A stretch of DNA of 24,440 bases from Reclinomonas americana ATCC 50394. Its lineage: Eukaryota > Jakobida > Jakobea > Jakobida. The stretch's first letter is position 1, and the number at the start of each line of letters is the position of its first letter. Made by a program: the position numbers and the translations under genes. Location: assembly GCA_048213135.1 (NCBI GenBank), contig PS015275.1, positions 1 to 24,440 on the forward strand, written 5' to 3'. Shown here piece by piece: positions 1 through 12,500 of the stretch. The notes under the pieces were generated by a model. That model made no database searches and was not told the origin of the DNA. It saw only the letters and a program-made list of their open reading frames with translations.

Positions 1-60
<60 letters not shown>

Positions 61-280
61 CTGAGAAAGAGATATGTAGTCAGAGGGGAGAGAGTGTATG
101 GGTGAGAGAGTAACGCAGACAGAGACAACACACTGACAGACAGACAGACACAGACAGACAGACAGTCAGAGAGAGAGAGAGAGGGAGAGAGAGAGAGAGA
201 GAGACGAGAGAACACAGACAGAGACAACACACTGACAGAATGACAGCCAGCCAGCCAGCCAGCCAGTCAGTCAGTCAGTC

Positions 281-329
<49 letters not shown>

Positions 330-400
330 TAGACAGACAGACATACAGAGAGAGAGAGAGAGAGAGAGATAGAGAGAAACAAAGAGAGGCACAGCAGTAG
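1..400. repeat. Compound microsatellite: (GA)n, (GACA)n, (CAGC)n, (CAGT)n
   Basis: The first 58 bases are almost pure GA dinucleotide. Further GA tracts lie at about 169-204, 284-320 and 350-370. Between them are tetranucleotide runs: GACA around 137-165 and 321-345, CAGC around 246-265 and CAGT around 266-285. The open frames that cross this stretch on the minus strand are Ser/Leu repeats produced by the microsatellite and are not genes. Confidence 0.95.
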
Positions 401-1208
401 AGGCAACGTGAGATTGCTGGGGCAGTGGTGAGCGACAGAGGAAAGGAATAGAGCGGCTGCGTGATGTGAGTGCGCGAAAAAGGCAGTGCTGAGAGAGGAG
501 AGTGAAAGAGAGAGGGCTGAGAGGGCAACTGAGTAAGTTGAGAGGTTGAAAGGGTGCAGTGCTGAGGGAGACAGCAGTGAGCGATGAGACTGCGCGAGGT
601 GACGAGGCAGTGGCGAGGGATAGAGGCCAAGTTAGAGGAGTACAAGAAGAGAGGCGACTGAGTGTGAGGTGAGAGGGCAAAAGGGCCGTAAAGATCGACA
701 GAGGATGAGACGGGGTGACAGTGACGGATGCGGAGAGCAACTGTAGGCTGAGGGCGGGCGAAAGGGGCGTGGGAAAGAAGATAGGCAGAGAGTAACTGAG
801 TGAGGCGAGACAGTGAATGAGAAGAACATGAGCTGCTCGTCCTTCCCGCGTGTCGTGGCTTTTGAGGTGTTTTGGTGCGCCCGTTGGCATACCTCTCAGT
901 CACTCTTATTGCATGTTAGATCAGCTTTCAAGTCCATTCTTTCGCCCTTTCCTCTCCTTTCTGTCGAGCACGTGCCGTTGATTTGTGAAGAGTTGAGTCT
1001 TGCGATCATAACGATGATTGAGCTGGTGAAGCGAGTCTCTGATCATTGTGCCACTGAGAGACAAGTGAGGGTGCACATCCAGCTTCCCATGCATTCTCTC
1101 TCTTTCTCTCTCCACATGCGCTATTTCACCTCTGCTTCCTCTCACCCATTTCTCCCTCTTGTCCTCCGCCCTCTCCCTCTTCCATCCCTCTCACCTCTCC
1201 CTCTCTAG
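401..1208. other. Purine-rich then pyrimidine-rich DNA, probable 3' part of an intron of the kinesin-like gene
   Basis: No exon can be supported here. The plus strand is purine-rich to about 830, mixed to about 1080, then strongly pyrimidine-rich up to the acceptor CTCTCTAG at 1201-1208. Larger introns in this window show the same order (purines after the donor, pyrimidines before the acceptor). The next exon begins in phase 1, so at least one coding exon carrying the first kinesin strands must lie upstream, either outside the window or unrecognised around 830-1000. A strong GTGAGG donor-like site at about 1064 follows an open frame, but its phase does not fit exon 1209-1481. Confidence 0.5.
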
Positions 1209-3432
1209 CCACCAACGACGAATTCTACCGCACCGCCGTCGAACCCCTCGTCGCCGACTTTTGCACCGGCGTCAACTGCACGATGTTCTCCTACGGCAAG
1301 GAAGGCTGCGGCCAGACCGGCCTCCTCTTTGGTAACACACCCGGCGACGAGGGCATGCTGTTTCGCATTCTCGATCGCATGTTTGAGATTCTGCGCCAGC
1401 GCGGAACATCGGCCGAACTGTCGTGCTCCCTGATATTACTGCACCCCGACGCCATTGAGGATCTCTTTGTCGGCAGTGGTGGTACGTTCCCTTGTGAAGA
1501 TGGATAGATGGCGATTGTGCACTCACCCACCTTGCGGTGGTTGGTAGGCATGAGTGGCGGCAGCAGTAGTGGCGGATCGTCGGTCAGCAAGTCGCCACCG
1601 ACTGCCTCGGCGGCTGCATCGGCAGCCGGTGCCAATGGCGGCAGTGCACGGTTTGTCGTGTGGAGTCTCCCTTCTGCGCCTGTGGTTGCTGACCTTCTGC
1701 GGCACAGTCGAGTGTCCACCCAGCGATCGACCACGCGCTCCAATCGCGAGGCACCGGCACCACGCATTCGCGGCACGGTGGATCTGGGATTCTTTGTGGA
1801 TGGCGTGTGTGAGCGGCTGGTTGACAGTCCGCGTCGCACGGCAGAGTTGCGTTGGCAGGGGAGAGAGAGAGAGGAAGGGAAAAGGAGGTGCTGGAGTCCG
1901 ACTTGCTTCGGGCGTGTTGTCGCATTCTGCTGCGTCTCCATCTGATTCATGGTCCCTTTCGCTTCGTTGTTCTCTCTGCTGTTATTTCTTTCTGTCCCTT
2001 TCTTCTTTTTCCTTCTTCTTCTCCTTCTTCTTTTCCTTCTTCTTCTTCTTCCTCTTCTCCTCCTCCTCCTGCCCCTCATCCTCCTCCTCTTCTTTTTTCT
2101 TCATCTTCCTCTTCTTCTTGTTCTTGTTCTTCTTCTTTCTTGTTCTTGTTCTTGTTCTTCTTCTTTCTTCTTCTTCGTGTTCTTCTTCTCTCTCCCATTC
2201 TTCATCTCGGCCCTCTCTCCCTTTCTCTCCGCTGTTTCTTTTTTTCCTCCTCTCCCTCCCATTTCCCTTCTTGGTCCTCCCTTTACTGCGCTTCTGTCAT
2301 TGCCCTGCATGCGTTCTTCTGTGGCCGTATCGCTGGATCATGTTTGAGTCGTCGTGCTGCAGAGACTTTTCTGCAAGCGTTTCCATCTCCATGCACAGTT
2401 TTGATGCCCTCCAATTGTGTCTCTTCAGACAGTCTTTCATTGGTGCATCCTTTTTGGAGTTCTCTCTGCTCATCTTTCATTTCTCCATTCGCAGTGCCGT
2501 GGCCGAGGCACTGCATCGTGCGCGACAAGAACTCCGGCGGCGCTCACGTTCCAACGACGCCTTCAAGCAGACCCATGTGATTTTCTCCATCAGCGCCAAG
2601 CAGCACACAACGGCGGAGTTTCGAGCAGTGGAGTCCAAGGTCGGCGATTCTCCTTCTCAATGCTATTCGATTTCGTCCTCACATGCCGTATGCCTTCTGT
2701 CACTCTCAATCTCTCTCCTTATTTCTCGTGTGTTCCTGCACCATCCGCCTTGTGCCTTTCTCTCCCACGCACTTCCACGCACTTCCACTCACTTCAACTC
2801 TCCCATTCTCTCCCACCTCTCTCTCTCTCTCTCATCTTTCCTCTTTCCACTATGCTCCCCGCCCTCATTTGCTTTACACATTGCATTTCTCTTGCCCCTC
2901 TCTGTCTCATCCCTTCTCCCTTTCCCCTTTCCCTATTCAGTTCTTCATTGCGGACCTGTGCGGCACGGGCGAAGCCAAGAACAACAAGGACATGCTCACC
3001 ATGTCTCGCGTCATCATGATGCTGACGGAGGACCGCGCGCCCACCCCTGCCGCCTCCCCAGCCCCCTCTCCACCGCCTGCGGACGGAGCGAGCCCCATTT
3101 CGCCGCGAACCGTGCCGTACCGCGACTCGAAACTCACATCGATCTTGCATCACGCATTTGGTGGCAACTGTCGGACGGTGACTGCGTGATGTTGAAGCGC
3201 GCCCTCTCTTGATATGTTGCTTCTCAATACCTTTGCTTATTCGCAGTTGATGGTCGCCTGTGTGACTGCTGATGAGAGTGACAGCGTGGAGTCGCTGAAC
3301 ACGCTGCGGTATGCGGAGCGGGCGCAGCGAATTGTCAATGTGCCACGACAAAACTTTTGGGAGGAGGAGGTCGACGCGTTGCAGTTGTATCATATGGAGC
3401 GGAGAGTGGAAACGATTGAGGATGAGATGGAG
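1209..3432 (+). other. Kinesin motor domain, exons 1-5
   Basis: Exon 1 starts with ATNDEFYRTAVEPLV, matching the helix before the P-loop, then FSYGKEGCGQTG in the place of the usual YGQTGSGKT; the Gln codon at 1313-1315 replaces the P-loop Lys. The strand normally reading LEIYNEEIRDLL is LLHPDAIEDLF. Exon 2 carries a Ser/Gly/Ala-rich insertion and then GFFVDGVCERLVDSP, like GVYVKGLTE of kinesins. Exon 3 holds switch I, where NxxSSRSH reads NDAFKQTH (2553-2576). Exon 4 holds switch II, where DLAGSE reads DLCGTGE (2953-2973), followed at once by AKNNKDM; about 15 residues of the usual loop L11 are absent. A Pro/Ala-rich insertion precedes VPYRDSKLT. Exon 5 gives the last strand and helix (LNTLRYAERAQRI) and a neck. 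Introns of 66, 649, 301 and 69 bp interrupt it. Confidence 0.9.
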
Positions 3433-6400
3433 GTGAGTTGAGGGGTTAATGAGCAGGACGCGACACTCATCATCTCTTGTTGCAACTCTAATCTTGTGTC
3501 TCCCGTTACCTCGAGTTCAACCATCCGTCTGTTCTCGTGTCACGTGCACCTCCTTGTGAATTATCGTTCAGAGATCTCCAACATCTCAGACTTTCGACTC
3601 GTTTTACACCACATCTCATCTTTTCTTGTGAATCATCTCTGTCTGCTCTGTGTCGCTCGCCACATCGTGATTCTCTTGAGTCATCACCTGTTACACTTTG
3701 TTGTTGCCACTTGATTTCGCATAGTGCACCTCTCCTCTTGTATTGCTGTGAACTGTCATCTTCATCTTATTTATCTCGCTGGTCTTCTCGAACTTCTCTT
3801 TGTTGCAACTTTTCCTTGCATCGCTAGTCTTCTCGTCTGAATAATAGCCAGATCACGATCACCATGCTCTCTCTTGTCCTCTCGTTGTCTTACAATCACG
3901 GCATCTCAAGTTGAACAGCCTCACCTTTTTGGCTCACCCGTATCTGACGCCTCCCCCCTTCCCTCTCTTCCCCATCTCTTCCCCTCTCTTCCCCTCTCTT
4001 CCCCTCTCTTCCCCTCTCTTCCCCTCTCTTCCCTCTCTTCCCCTCTCTTCCCCTCTCTTCCCTCTCTCTTCCCCCACTCTTCCCCTGTCCCACTCTTCCC
4101 CTCTCTCTTCCTCTCTCTTCCTCTCTCTTACCCTCTCTTCCCCATCTCTTCCCCATCTCTTCCCTATCTCTCCCATCTCTCCCCTCTCTCCTCTCTTCCT
4201 CTCTTCCTCTCTTCCTCTCNNNNNNNNNNNNNNNNNNNNNNNNNNNNNNNNNNNNNNNNNNNNNNNNNNNNNNNNNNNNNNNNNNNNNNNNNNNNNNNNN
4301 NNNNNNNNNNNNNNNNNNNNNNNNNNNNNNNNNNNNNNNNNNNNNNNNNNNNNNNNNNNNNNNNNNNNNNNNNNNNNNNNNNNNNNNNNNNNNNNNNNNN
4401 NNNNNNNNNNNNNNNNNNNNNNNNNNNNNNNNNNNNNNNNNNNNNNNNNNNNNNNNNNNNNNNNNNNNNNNNNNNNNNNNNNNNNNNNNNNNNNNNNNNN
4501 NNNNNNNNNNNNNNNNNNNNNNNNNNNNNNNNNNNNNNNNNNNNNNNNNNNNNNNNNNNNNNNNNNNNNNNNNNNNNNNNNNNNNNNNNNNNNNNNNNNN
4601 NNNNNNNNNNNNNNNNNNNNNNNNNNNNNNNNNNNNNNNNNNNNNNNNNNNNNNNNNNNNNNNNNNNNNNNNNNNNNNNNNNNNNNNNNNNNNNNNNNNN
4701 NNNNNNNNNNNNNNNNNNNNNNNNNNNNNNNNNNNNNNNNNNNNNNNNNNNNNNNNNNNNNNNNNNNNNNNNNNNNNNNNNNNNNNNNNNNNNNNNNNNN
4801 NNNNNNNNNNNNNNNNNNNNNNNNNNNNNNNNNNNNNNNNNNNNNNNNNNNNNNNNNNNNNNNNNNNNNNNNNNNNNNNNNNNNNNNNNNNNNNNNNNNN
4901 NNNNNNNNNNNNNNNNNNNNNNNNNNNNNNNNNNNNNNNNNNNNNNNNNNNNNNNNNNNNNNNNNNNNNNNNNNNNNNNNNNNNNNNNNNNNNNNNNNNN
5001 NNNNNNNNNNNNNNNNNNNNNNNNNNNNNNNNNNNNNNNNNNNNNNNNNNNNNNNNNNNNNNNNNNNNNNNNNNNNNNNNNNNNNNNNNNNNNNNNNNNN
5101 NNNNNNNNNNNNNNNNNNNNNNNNNNNNNNNNNNNNNNNNNNNNNNNNNNNNNNNNNNNNNNNNNNNNNNNNNNNNNNNNNNNNNNNNNNNNNNNNNNNN
5201 NNNNTCTCTTCCCCCTCTCTTCCCCTCTCCTGTCCTCTCTTCCTCTCTCTTCCCTTTCTCTCCTCCCCTCTCTTCCCTCTCCCCTTCTCTCTCCCCTCCC
5301 CTTTCCCTCTCTCTTCTTTTTCTCCCTTTCCCCATTTCCCCCTTCCCTTCTCTTTGCATCCCACGGCTGAGTGCTTTGCCCTCCTGTCAGTGCCTGGGTC
5401 CGTCTGCCGCGTCGGCCTCAAGCGCCCGCAGCAGCAACGCTCCCAACGGCAATCCGCATGTGCGTCTTGCTATCTATTCTTCCTTTCTCTCTGTGTCTCC
5501 CTTTATCACTCCCCTTTTATTGTCTTCCCCTTTTCCTTTTCTTTGAGCTCACCGTGCCACCGCCACAGATGATCATGGCAAAACGCGACTGGTACGAAGG
5601 CCGCATCGCCGAACTCACGCAAGAAAACGAGGCACTACGCAACTCCGCCTCCGATGCGCAGCGAGTGGCAGAGCTGGAGGATGACCTCGCCACGCAGGAC
5701 AATCTACGTCGGCAACTCGAGGTGAATGCGTGTTGCGTGCTTTTCTGGTACGCTGCTGTGTTTTCTCATCTGCGCGACAGGAACAACTGGTTGAGCTTGG
5801 GGAGTCGGCTGCTGCCGCAAAGCAGGAGCGCGACAAGCTGCAGTCGCAACTGCAGGAGTCTTCTGCTCGAGAGGCCAAGGTTCCGTTCTGGGAGTCGTAG
5901 TGCTTCCTATCTCTCCGTCCCAATTGGCTGATCGTCTCTCTGTGCATGACAGCTGACCAGTGAGCAAGAGACCACAAAGAAGACCCTCGCGCAAGTAACC
6001 GCCAAGGTTCACACAATCTCTACTTGGGTGACCTCTTCGCAGTTCACTGACTCTTGGATGCAGTACGAGTCGGTGCTGGCCGAGGAGCGGCGCAAGAGCA
6101 AGTCGCTGCAGGAGCAACTGGCGGCACAACAAAAGACAATCAAGGAGCACGATGAGCAGATGGAGGGCGTCGGCGAGACGATGCAGCAGCTCAAGCTGAT
6201 CATTGACAGCATGCAGTCGGACTCGGCGTCGCTGACCGCAGAGAACGAGAAGGTGCGTCTTCGTCTTCTTCTTTGCTGTTGCTCTCTCTTCCCTCTCTCT
6301 TACCCTTGTTGTGCAGCTTGTTGCCGAGCTCGCCGAAGAGCGTGCGCGACGTGCGACACTCGACGCCACCCAACAAGCTGGTGACGGAGACTTGCGAAAC

Positions 6401-9400
6401 ATGGTGGCTTCACTCTCGGCTGCCAAGACCGAGTTGGAACATCAGCGACGAGAGGTGCGCCTGTTTGTTTCCGCCGTCCTCGATCCCCACCTCCCCTTCT
6501 CCTTGTCTCAAGACCCTTCCCTGCCCCTTTCGTCCTGCACAGTTGATGAAGCAGTTGCAGACGGAGCGTGAAGCGGTGGCATCCAGCAAACTGGAACTGG
6601 ATGCGGCGTTTGCTGCGGCTCGTCGACTGGAGACGCTGCTGGTGGCCTCGCCAGAGCGCTTGTCGAGTCCGGGAAGCACCGCTCGTGCGCCGCCGTCGCC
6701 GTCGTCCACCACACTCCTGCGCTCGCTGGAGGTGTCGACCAAGGCTGTCACGCAGTTGCAAGGTATTGCATCACTCGAGAGCATCTTGGTGTGCCACACC
6801 CATTGCTGAAGTTTTCGTGGTCGCCGCAGATGACTTGCGACAAGATCGACGCGCCATGGTGGAAATCAGCGAAAAGATGATTGAGGTATATGCGGTCGAA
6901 CAACAGCATGCTGCAGAAAAGATTGTGTGCTCACCCTGCGCATCATGCAGTACCAAGCTGCATTGCAGCGGGAGCGAGAGACGGCAGAGACGCTGGGCGA
7001 TGAGGTGCACGAGCTCACGGAGCGGCTCAAGCAGTACGACAGCGAACGCGAGAGTTACGAGCAACGCAGTGCACGGTCACTTGGAGAATGTCGTGCTGTT
7101 CTCATTTACTTCCCTGCCTCGCAGTCAAATCGTCACTGGCCGCCATGTTGCCTTCATCGCAGCCACCAACTCCCACCAGGGCGGCCGAGAAGCTGCAGCA
7201 GATGGAGCGACGCCTGCAGCAGACCGAGCAGAGCTTGCTGGACGCTGAACAGTGCTCACAAGAACTGACCGACGCGCTGGCCACGTCGCGCCGTCAGCAG
7301 GGCGAGCTCGACGAGCAGCTGGAGATCAACAAGAAGGAGTTGGAGGAGGAGCGACTGCGAGTTGCGGAGCTGTCAGAAGCTCTGCGTAAATCCACGGAGC
7401 AACTTCAACAGGCGCACAAGGAGGTCGAGCAACGGAAGAAGGAGCTCGCCGATGCGCTGGCCAGTCGCGACGCGATCACCGCCAGTGTGCGCGCCGCTGA
7501 GGAGCAGGCGAATGCGGAGCGGCAGCGTAACGCGGAGTTGTCGGAGGCCCTCAGAAAGTCCACGGAGCAGCTGCAGCAGGCGCAAAAGGCGGTCGAGCAG
7601 GAGCAACATCGCAACAAGGAGCTCACTGACGCGCTCGCCAATCATGACGAGGTCGCTGCGAGCGCGCGCAGCGGTGAAGAACAGGCGGGCGCTGAGCGGC
7701 GACGGAACGCGGAGCTGTCAGAGGCGCTGCGGAAATCAACTGAGCAACTGCAACAAGCGCAAAAAGAGGTCGAACGACAGAAGAAGGAGCTCGCCGATGC
7801 GCTTGCCAGTCGCAACAAGGCCGCTGCTGGCAACGCGGAGCTGTCGGAGGCGCTGCGGAAGTCAACTGAACAACTGCAGCAGTCACACAAGGAGGTTGAG
7901 CAGCAGAAGAAGGAGCTCGCCGATGCGCTCGCCAGTCGCGACAAGGCCGCTGCTGGCAACGCAGAGCTCTCGGAAGCTCTCGGAAAGTCGACTGAGCAAC
8001 TGCAGCAGGCGCACAAGGAGGTTGAGCAGCAGAAGAAGGAGCTTGCCGATGCGCTCGCCAGTCGCGACAAGACCGCTGCCAGTAACGCGGAGCTCTCGGA
8101 AGCCCTCAGAAAGTCGACGGAGCAACTGCAACAGGCACACAAGGAGGTTGAGCAGCAGAAGAAGGAGCTCGCCGATGCGCATGCCGGTCGCGACAAGGTC
8201 GCTGCCAGCTCACACGCTGCGGAGGCACAGGCCGCAGAGCTGTCGGAGGCGCTGCGCAAGTCGACGGAGCAACTGCAGCAGGCACAAGCGGAGCTGGAGA
8301 AGCGGAAGAAGGAGCTCGCCGAAGCTCAAGCCTCTGCACGCTCGCTCGACCAGCAGCTGCAACAGAGCGTGAAGGAGCTGGAGGCGGAGCGACAGCGTGC
8401 CAAGGAGCTCACCGACACGTTGTGGTCCGCTCGCGATCAGCACGGCAAGGCCTCTGCCGACGCACGAACGGTGGAGGAGCAGTTGAAGCAGACGCGCAAG
8501 GAGCTCGAGCAGGAACGACAGCGAGTCAAGGAGTTGGCCGACCAGCACAGCAGCACCGCCACTGGTGCGCGCACCATTGAGGAGCAGTTGGGGCAGGCGC
8601 GAGCCCGGCTTGCCCAGGAGCAATCGCATGGCGCCGAGGTGGAGGCCGCACTGGCATCCGTGCGTCAGCAGCACGAGGCCTTGACGGACCAGCTGCGTCA
8701 GGAGCAGGAAAGGTATCGCGTGCTGGAGGCGACGAGGGCGAGCGAGGCGGAGCGAGCGGCCGAGAGAATGCGTGCCGACACCAGCAAGTTGCGTGCGCTA
8801 CAGTGCAAGAAGGAATGTCACGACGATCGGAACTAACGCAACGCACACACGCACAGGATTGCTGAGTTGCAGGCGGCAGTGGCCGTGGCGGCGAGTCAAC
8901 TGGAAGTGGTGCAGGGTGACTTGATGGCCGAGGCCGACCAGTCGACGCTGTTGCGACAAAAGGTGGCGAATGTCGAGGAGCAGCTGGCGCGCAGCCGGGA
9001 GGAGAATGGTTTGCGCGATTCCCAGGTTGTTTGTGAAGTCTCCTTCCGGCTCCCTCACTTTCGCGCTTCGTCAGAATCGCTCAAGCGGGATTTGTCGGCC
9101 GTGCTGGAACGTGCCGACAAGGCCGAGCGTGGCATGTCGGCGACCGCGCAGACTGTGGCCGAGGTGGAGGGCGATTTGCAGCAGGAGCGTGCGCAGCTGG
9201 CGGCCGTGCGACAACGTGTCAGTGCGCTGGAGAACGATGCACTGGTGTTGCGCGAGGAGAAGCGCGCGCTCGTCAGCGAGAAGCAGCTGATGGTGGATGG
9301 AGCGAAGCGGGTGGAGCAGGAGTTTGCGCTGACGGTGAAGCAGGTGGCGACGTTGCAGGGGGTGTTGGAGGCGGCCACGCTGTCGGAGGTTGGTGGGGCA

Positions 9401-9519
9401 AAGGGGGAGAAAGGGGAAGGGGAAGGGGTTGGAGAAAGGGGAAGATTGGGGAATGGGGAAGAGTGGAGAGGGTAGGGTGAAGGTAAAGGGGAAGGGTGAA
9501 GGTAAAGGGGCAAGGGACT

Positions 9520-9554
<35 letters not shown>

Positions 9555-12500
9555 TGTGAGAGAGAAGAAAACAAAGAGTGTGTGGATGTGCGAGAGAGAG
9601 AGAGAGAGCGAGAGTGAAAGGGTGAGCCGGAGAGGCGGGCGGCCGCGGCTATGACAGTTTGCATGGTTGTAGTTTCTGCTGGTTTCGCAGGCCAGAAAAT
9701 GTGGAGTAACTTGTGAGGCGAGCTGTTTTGGGAGAGCGAACGGTGTGACAACGAGACTTTTCAAGTTTGGAGAATAGCAATTGTTGTGTCAGGAAAGTGA
9801 TGATTTGTGCGACAACGAGCAACGTTTGTTTGGCATCGAAGAGGACACTTGCACGTCCAGAGCATGGGTACAATTGAAGGTGAAGACAAAGGAAAGGAGA
9901 TTGCCACAGCAGAGATGATTGAATATGTTGTAGAGAATTGGCTTTCCTTTGTTTGGTACTGAGAAAAGAAGTGTTGCTCCCTCTCCTTCACTTCACTCAG
10001 TCTCTCCTTTTATTTTCAGTCTTTCTTCGCCGTGCTAGTCATTCTCTCTCTCTTCTGTCTCGTTCACTCTGTGACACTGACTCGCTGTTTCTCTGTCACT
10101 CTGCCGCATGATGCCTGGCTCATCTCACTGTAGAAGACGCTATTCCTTTTGCTTCTAGATGCCACCATCTTGCTGCTTTTTCGCGATGTATATTACTCAC
10201 GTTGTCTCGTTTGTTTCTTGCAGCGACCCACCATTCGACCTGCACGATCCGACTCGAGTCAGCGGAAGGCGCAGGAAGGTTTGTTGACTGCGGAAGAGAG
10301 AGTGAAAGAGAGAGCAACAGCATGCGTGAAGAAGATCGGAGAAACAGAGCAAGAGAAAAACGTTAAGACAAGATGGGTAGATGGGAGAGAAGAGCTTGTG
10401 TGTGTGAGAGAGAGCGTGCGTGAGTAGCATGGAAGAAAAGATACGTGTATATGAGAGAAGAGAGAAGTTGAAGCGTGCAACGGTCGTAGTTCGAGAGTGG
10501 ATGACTGCGAGGGGCTAAGAGAGAGAGAATGAATGTGCGAGGGACAGAGTAAGGAAGAGAGAGACTCAGAGAGACATGGAGATAGAGATTGAGAAAGAGA
10601 CGGACACACACATATGCATAGAGACAGTGTAGCTGCGTGAGAAGTGACAGCCAAACAGTGATGACAATGTATTGACGACAGAATGGGGAGCAGCGGAGAA
10701 GAATACTTAAGCAGCCTGAGAAAAGGAGTGTGAAAGAAGGAGGCAGGGAGGAAGAGACGCAGAGAAGGGTGCCGGAAGAAGGAGGCAGAAGCAGGAGATT
10801 GAGAGAAGGACAGCATCCTGTTGACATGCGACGTGCGAATAACGGAGCGGAGCAAGCTATCGCTTTCCTTATCGTGGTCCTCTTTCCTTCTTACCCTCTG
10901 ACAATTCCCTTCCCTCACCACCCCTTTCCCTATTTCCCAGACTCTCTGTCAACCCTTCGCGCCATGTGCGACGACATGAACACGAGTCTCGCGGAATGCA
11001 TCGGCCGGGCGCAGTCGTTGGCCGACGCTTTCGGCGCCTCGGAGCAGAATCGATGTTGCGTACTGTCATCATCTCTTCTCCACCCACCTCCCACCTTCCT
11101 CCTGGCCCTCATCACTCATTTCATGAGCAGTCGCCGTGGAAGACGCCCATCGTCGTCTCCTCGCCGACGTGTCGACCAAGGAGGTCGAGGTGCGCGAGCT
11201 GAGCACACAACTCGCCGCCCTGCGCGAGCGGTCCACAGAGCTGGAGGCGGAGATCGAGTCCGCCGAGGCCTACCTGCAAGAGTCGCACGCGCAAGTGCAA
11301 GAGCTGGAGAACGAGCTGCAGGCGGCCACCAATGGCCGACGCACGGCAGAGACGGCACTGAAAATGGCACACGAGGTCGCCACGCAGTGGCGCGACAAGC
11401 AGGCGCAGACGCAGCGAGCGCTGGAGGAGGCGCAAGCCGAGGTGGCGCGCCTGGATGCGGAGACGAACGAGCGCGGTCTCTTTGTCGAGGATGCCGTGGA
11501 GGGCCTATCTGAGGCGCAATCGCGGGTGGCCGCACTGGAGGAGGACGTGGCGCGATGGAATGCGGCAGTGGAGCAATCGACGCAGCGCCTGAACGAGTTG
11601 CAGGAGCAGTTGAGTGGTAGTCGTGCCGACGTGGAGCGACTGGTGGAGGAGTCGAACGCCAAGGATGCGCGTCTGGCCACACTCGAATCGCAGCTTCTGC
11701 AACGCCGCAGTGAGTTGCTGGAGGCCGTCGGTCGCAACACGTCGCTGGGCGTGCAACTCGACGAGTGGCGCAGCACGGCGGAGGAGCGCGCCCGTCGTCT
11801 GGTCGAGCTCGAGGAGGAGGTGACGGAGGCGGCGGAGCGTGTCGTGCAAATGGAGATGCAGGTGGCGGCCACGGAGGAGCGCATCAAGACCACCGAGATG
11901 CAGCTCGAGGCGGCACGCGGTCGCATCGCCATGCTCGAGTCGGAGTCCGACCTGGTGGCGGAGGCGGCGAGTCGGGAGATTCGACAGGCGCGCACCGAGG
12001 CCGCGCAATTCGTGGCACGCCAGCAGCGCACCGAGGCCGAACTCACCGAGGCCAGTTCGCGCATCGCCGGCCTCCTCGACGAACTCAATCACAAGCACGC
12101 GCTGGTGTCGGATCAGCAGCGCGGACGCCAGTCGCTCGCCGACGAGCTCACCGACGTGCGCCGTCAGCTGTCGGTGGCCGAGGGCACGTGCGCCCAGCTG
12201 CGGCAGCGCAACACGGCGCTGGAGAACGAACTGGCCAAGTGCCACGCCAATGCCGAGACCGACCTCAACGCCGCCAACGAACGCATCTCGGCACTGGAGC
12301 AGTTGCGGCGGCGTCTGGAGAGCGAGGACATGGAACGGGACCGGCGGTTACGGCAAGTGTCGGCCGACTTGCAGGNNNNNNNNNNNNNNNNNNNNNNNNN
12401 NNNNNNNNNNNNNNNNNNNNNNNNNNNNNNNNACGCGCAGCACCAGGTGGAGACGGCGGAGCGCGATGTGGCGCGTCTGCGTGCCCGTGTGACGTCGCTG

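Noticed and set aside
279-903. Minus-strand open frames of about 200 residues rich in Ser, Leu and Cys
   Set aside because: They are translations of GA/CT and tetranucleotide microsatellites and purine-rich intronic DNA, open in several frames at once.
813-1145. Plus-strand open frame with FEVFWCARWHTSQ, slightly like the kinesin FDxVF...TQ segment
   Set aside because: No donor of the required phase 1 follows in that frame, and the rest of the frame shows no kinesin similarity.
1554-3212. 552-residue plus-strand open frame
   Set aside because: It reads exon 2 in the wrong frame and then a pyrimidine-rich intron. The part over 2495-2639 is real coding sequence and is included as kinesin exon 3.
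7373-8674. Minus-strand open frames over the coiled-coil repeats, including one of 205 residues
   Set aside because: They are the antisense of the seven repeats; the periodic Leu/Ser/Ala/Cys pattern follows the 126-bp unit and matches no family.
11116-12245. Minus-strand open frames of 104-272 residues over exon 20
   Set aside because: Antisense shadows of high-GC coiled-coil coding sequence.
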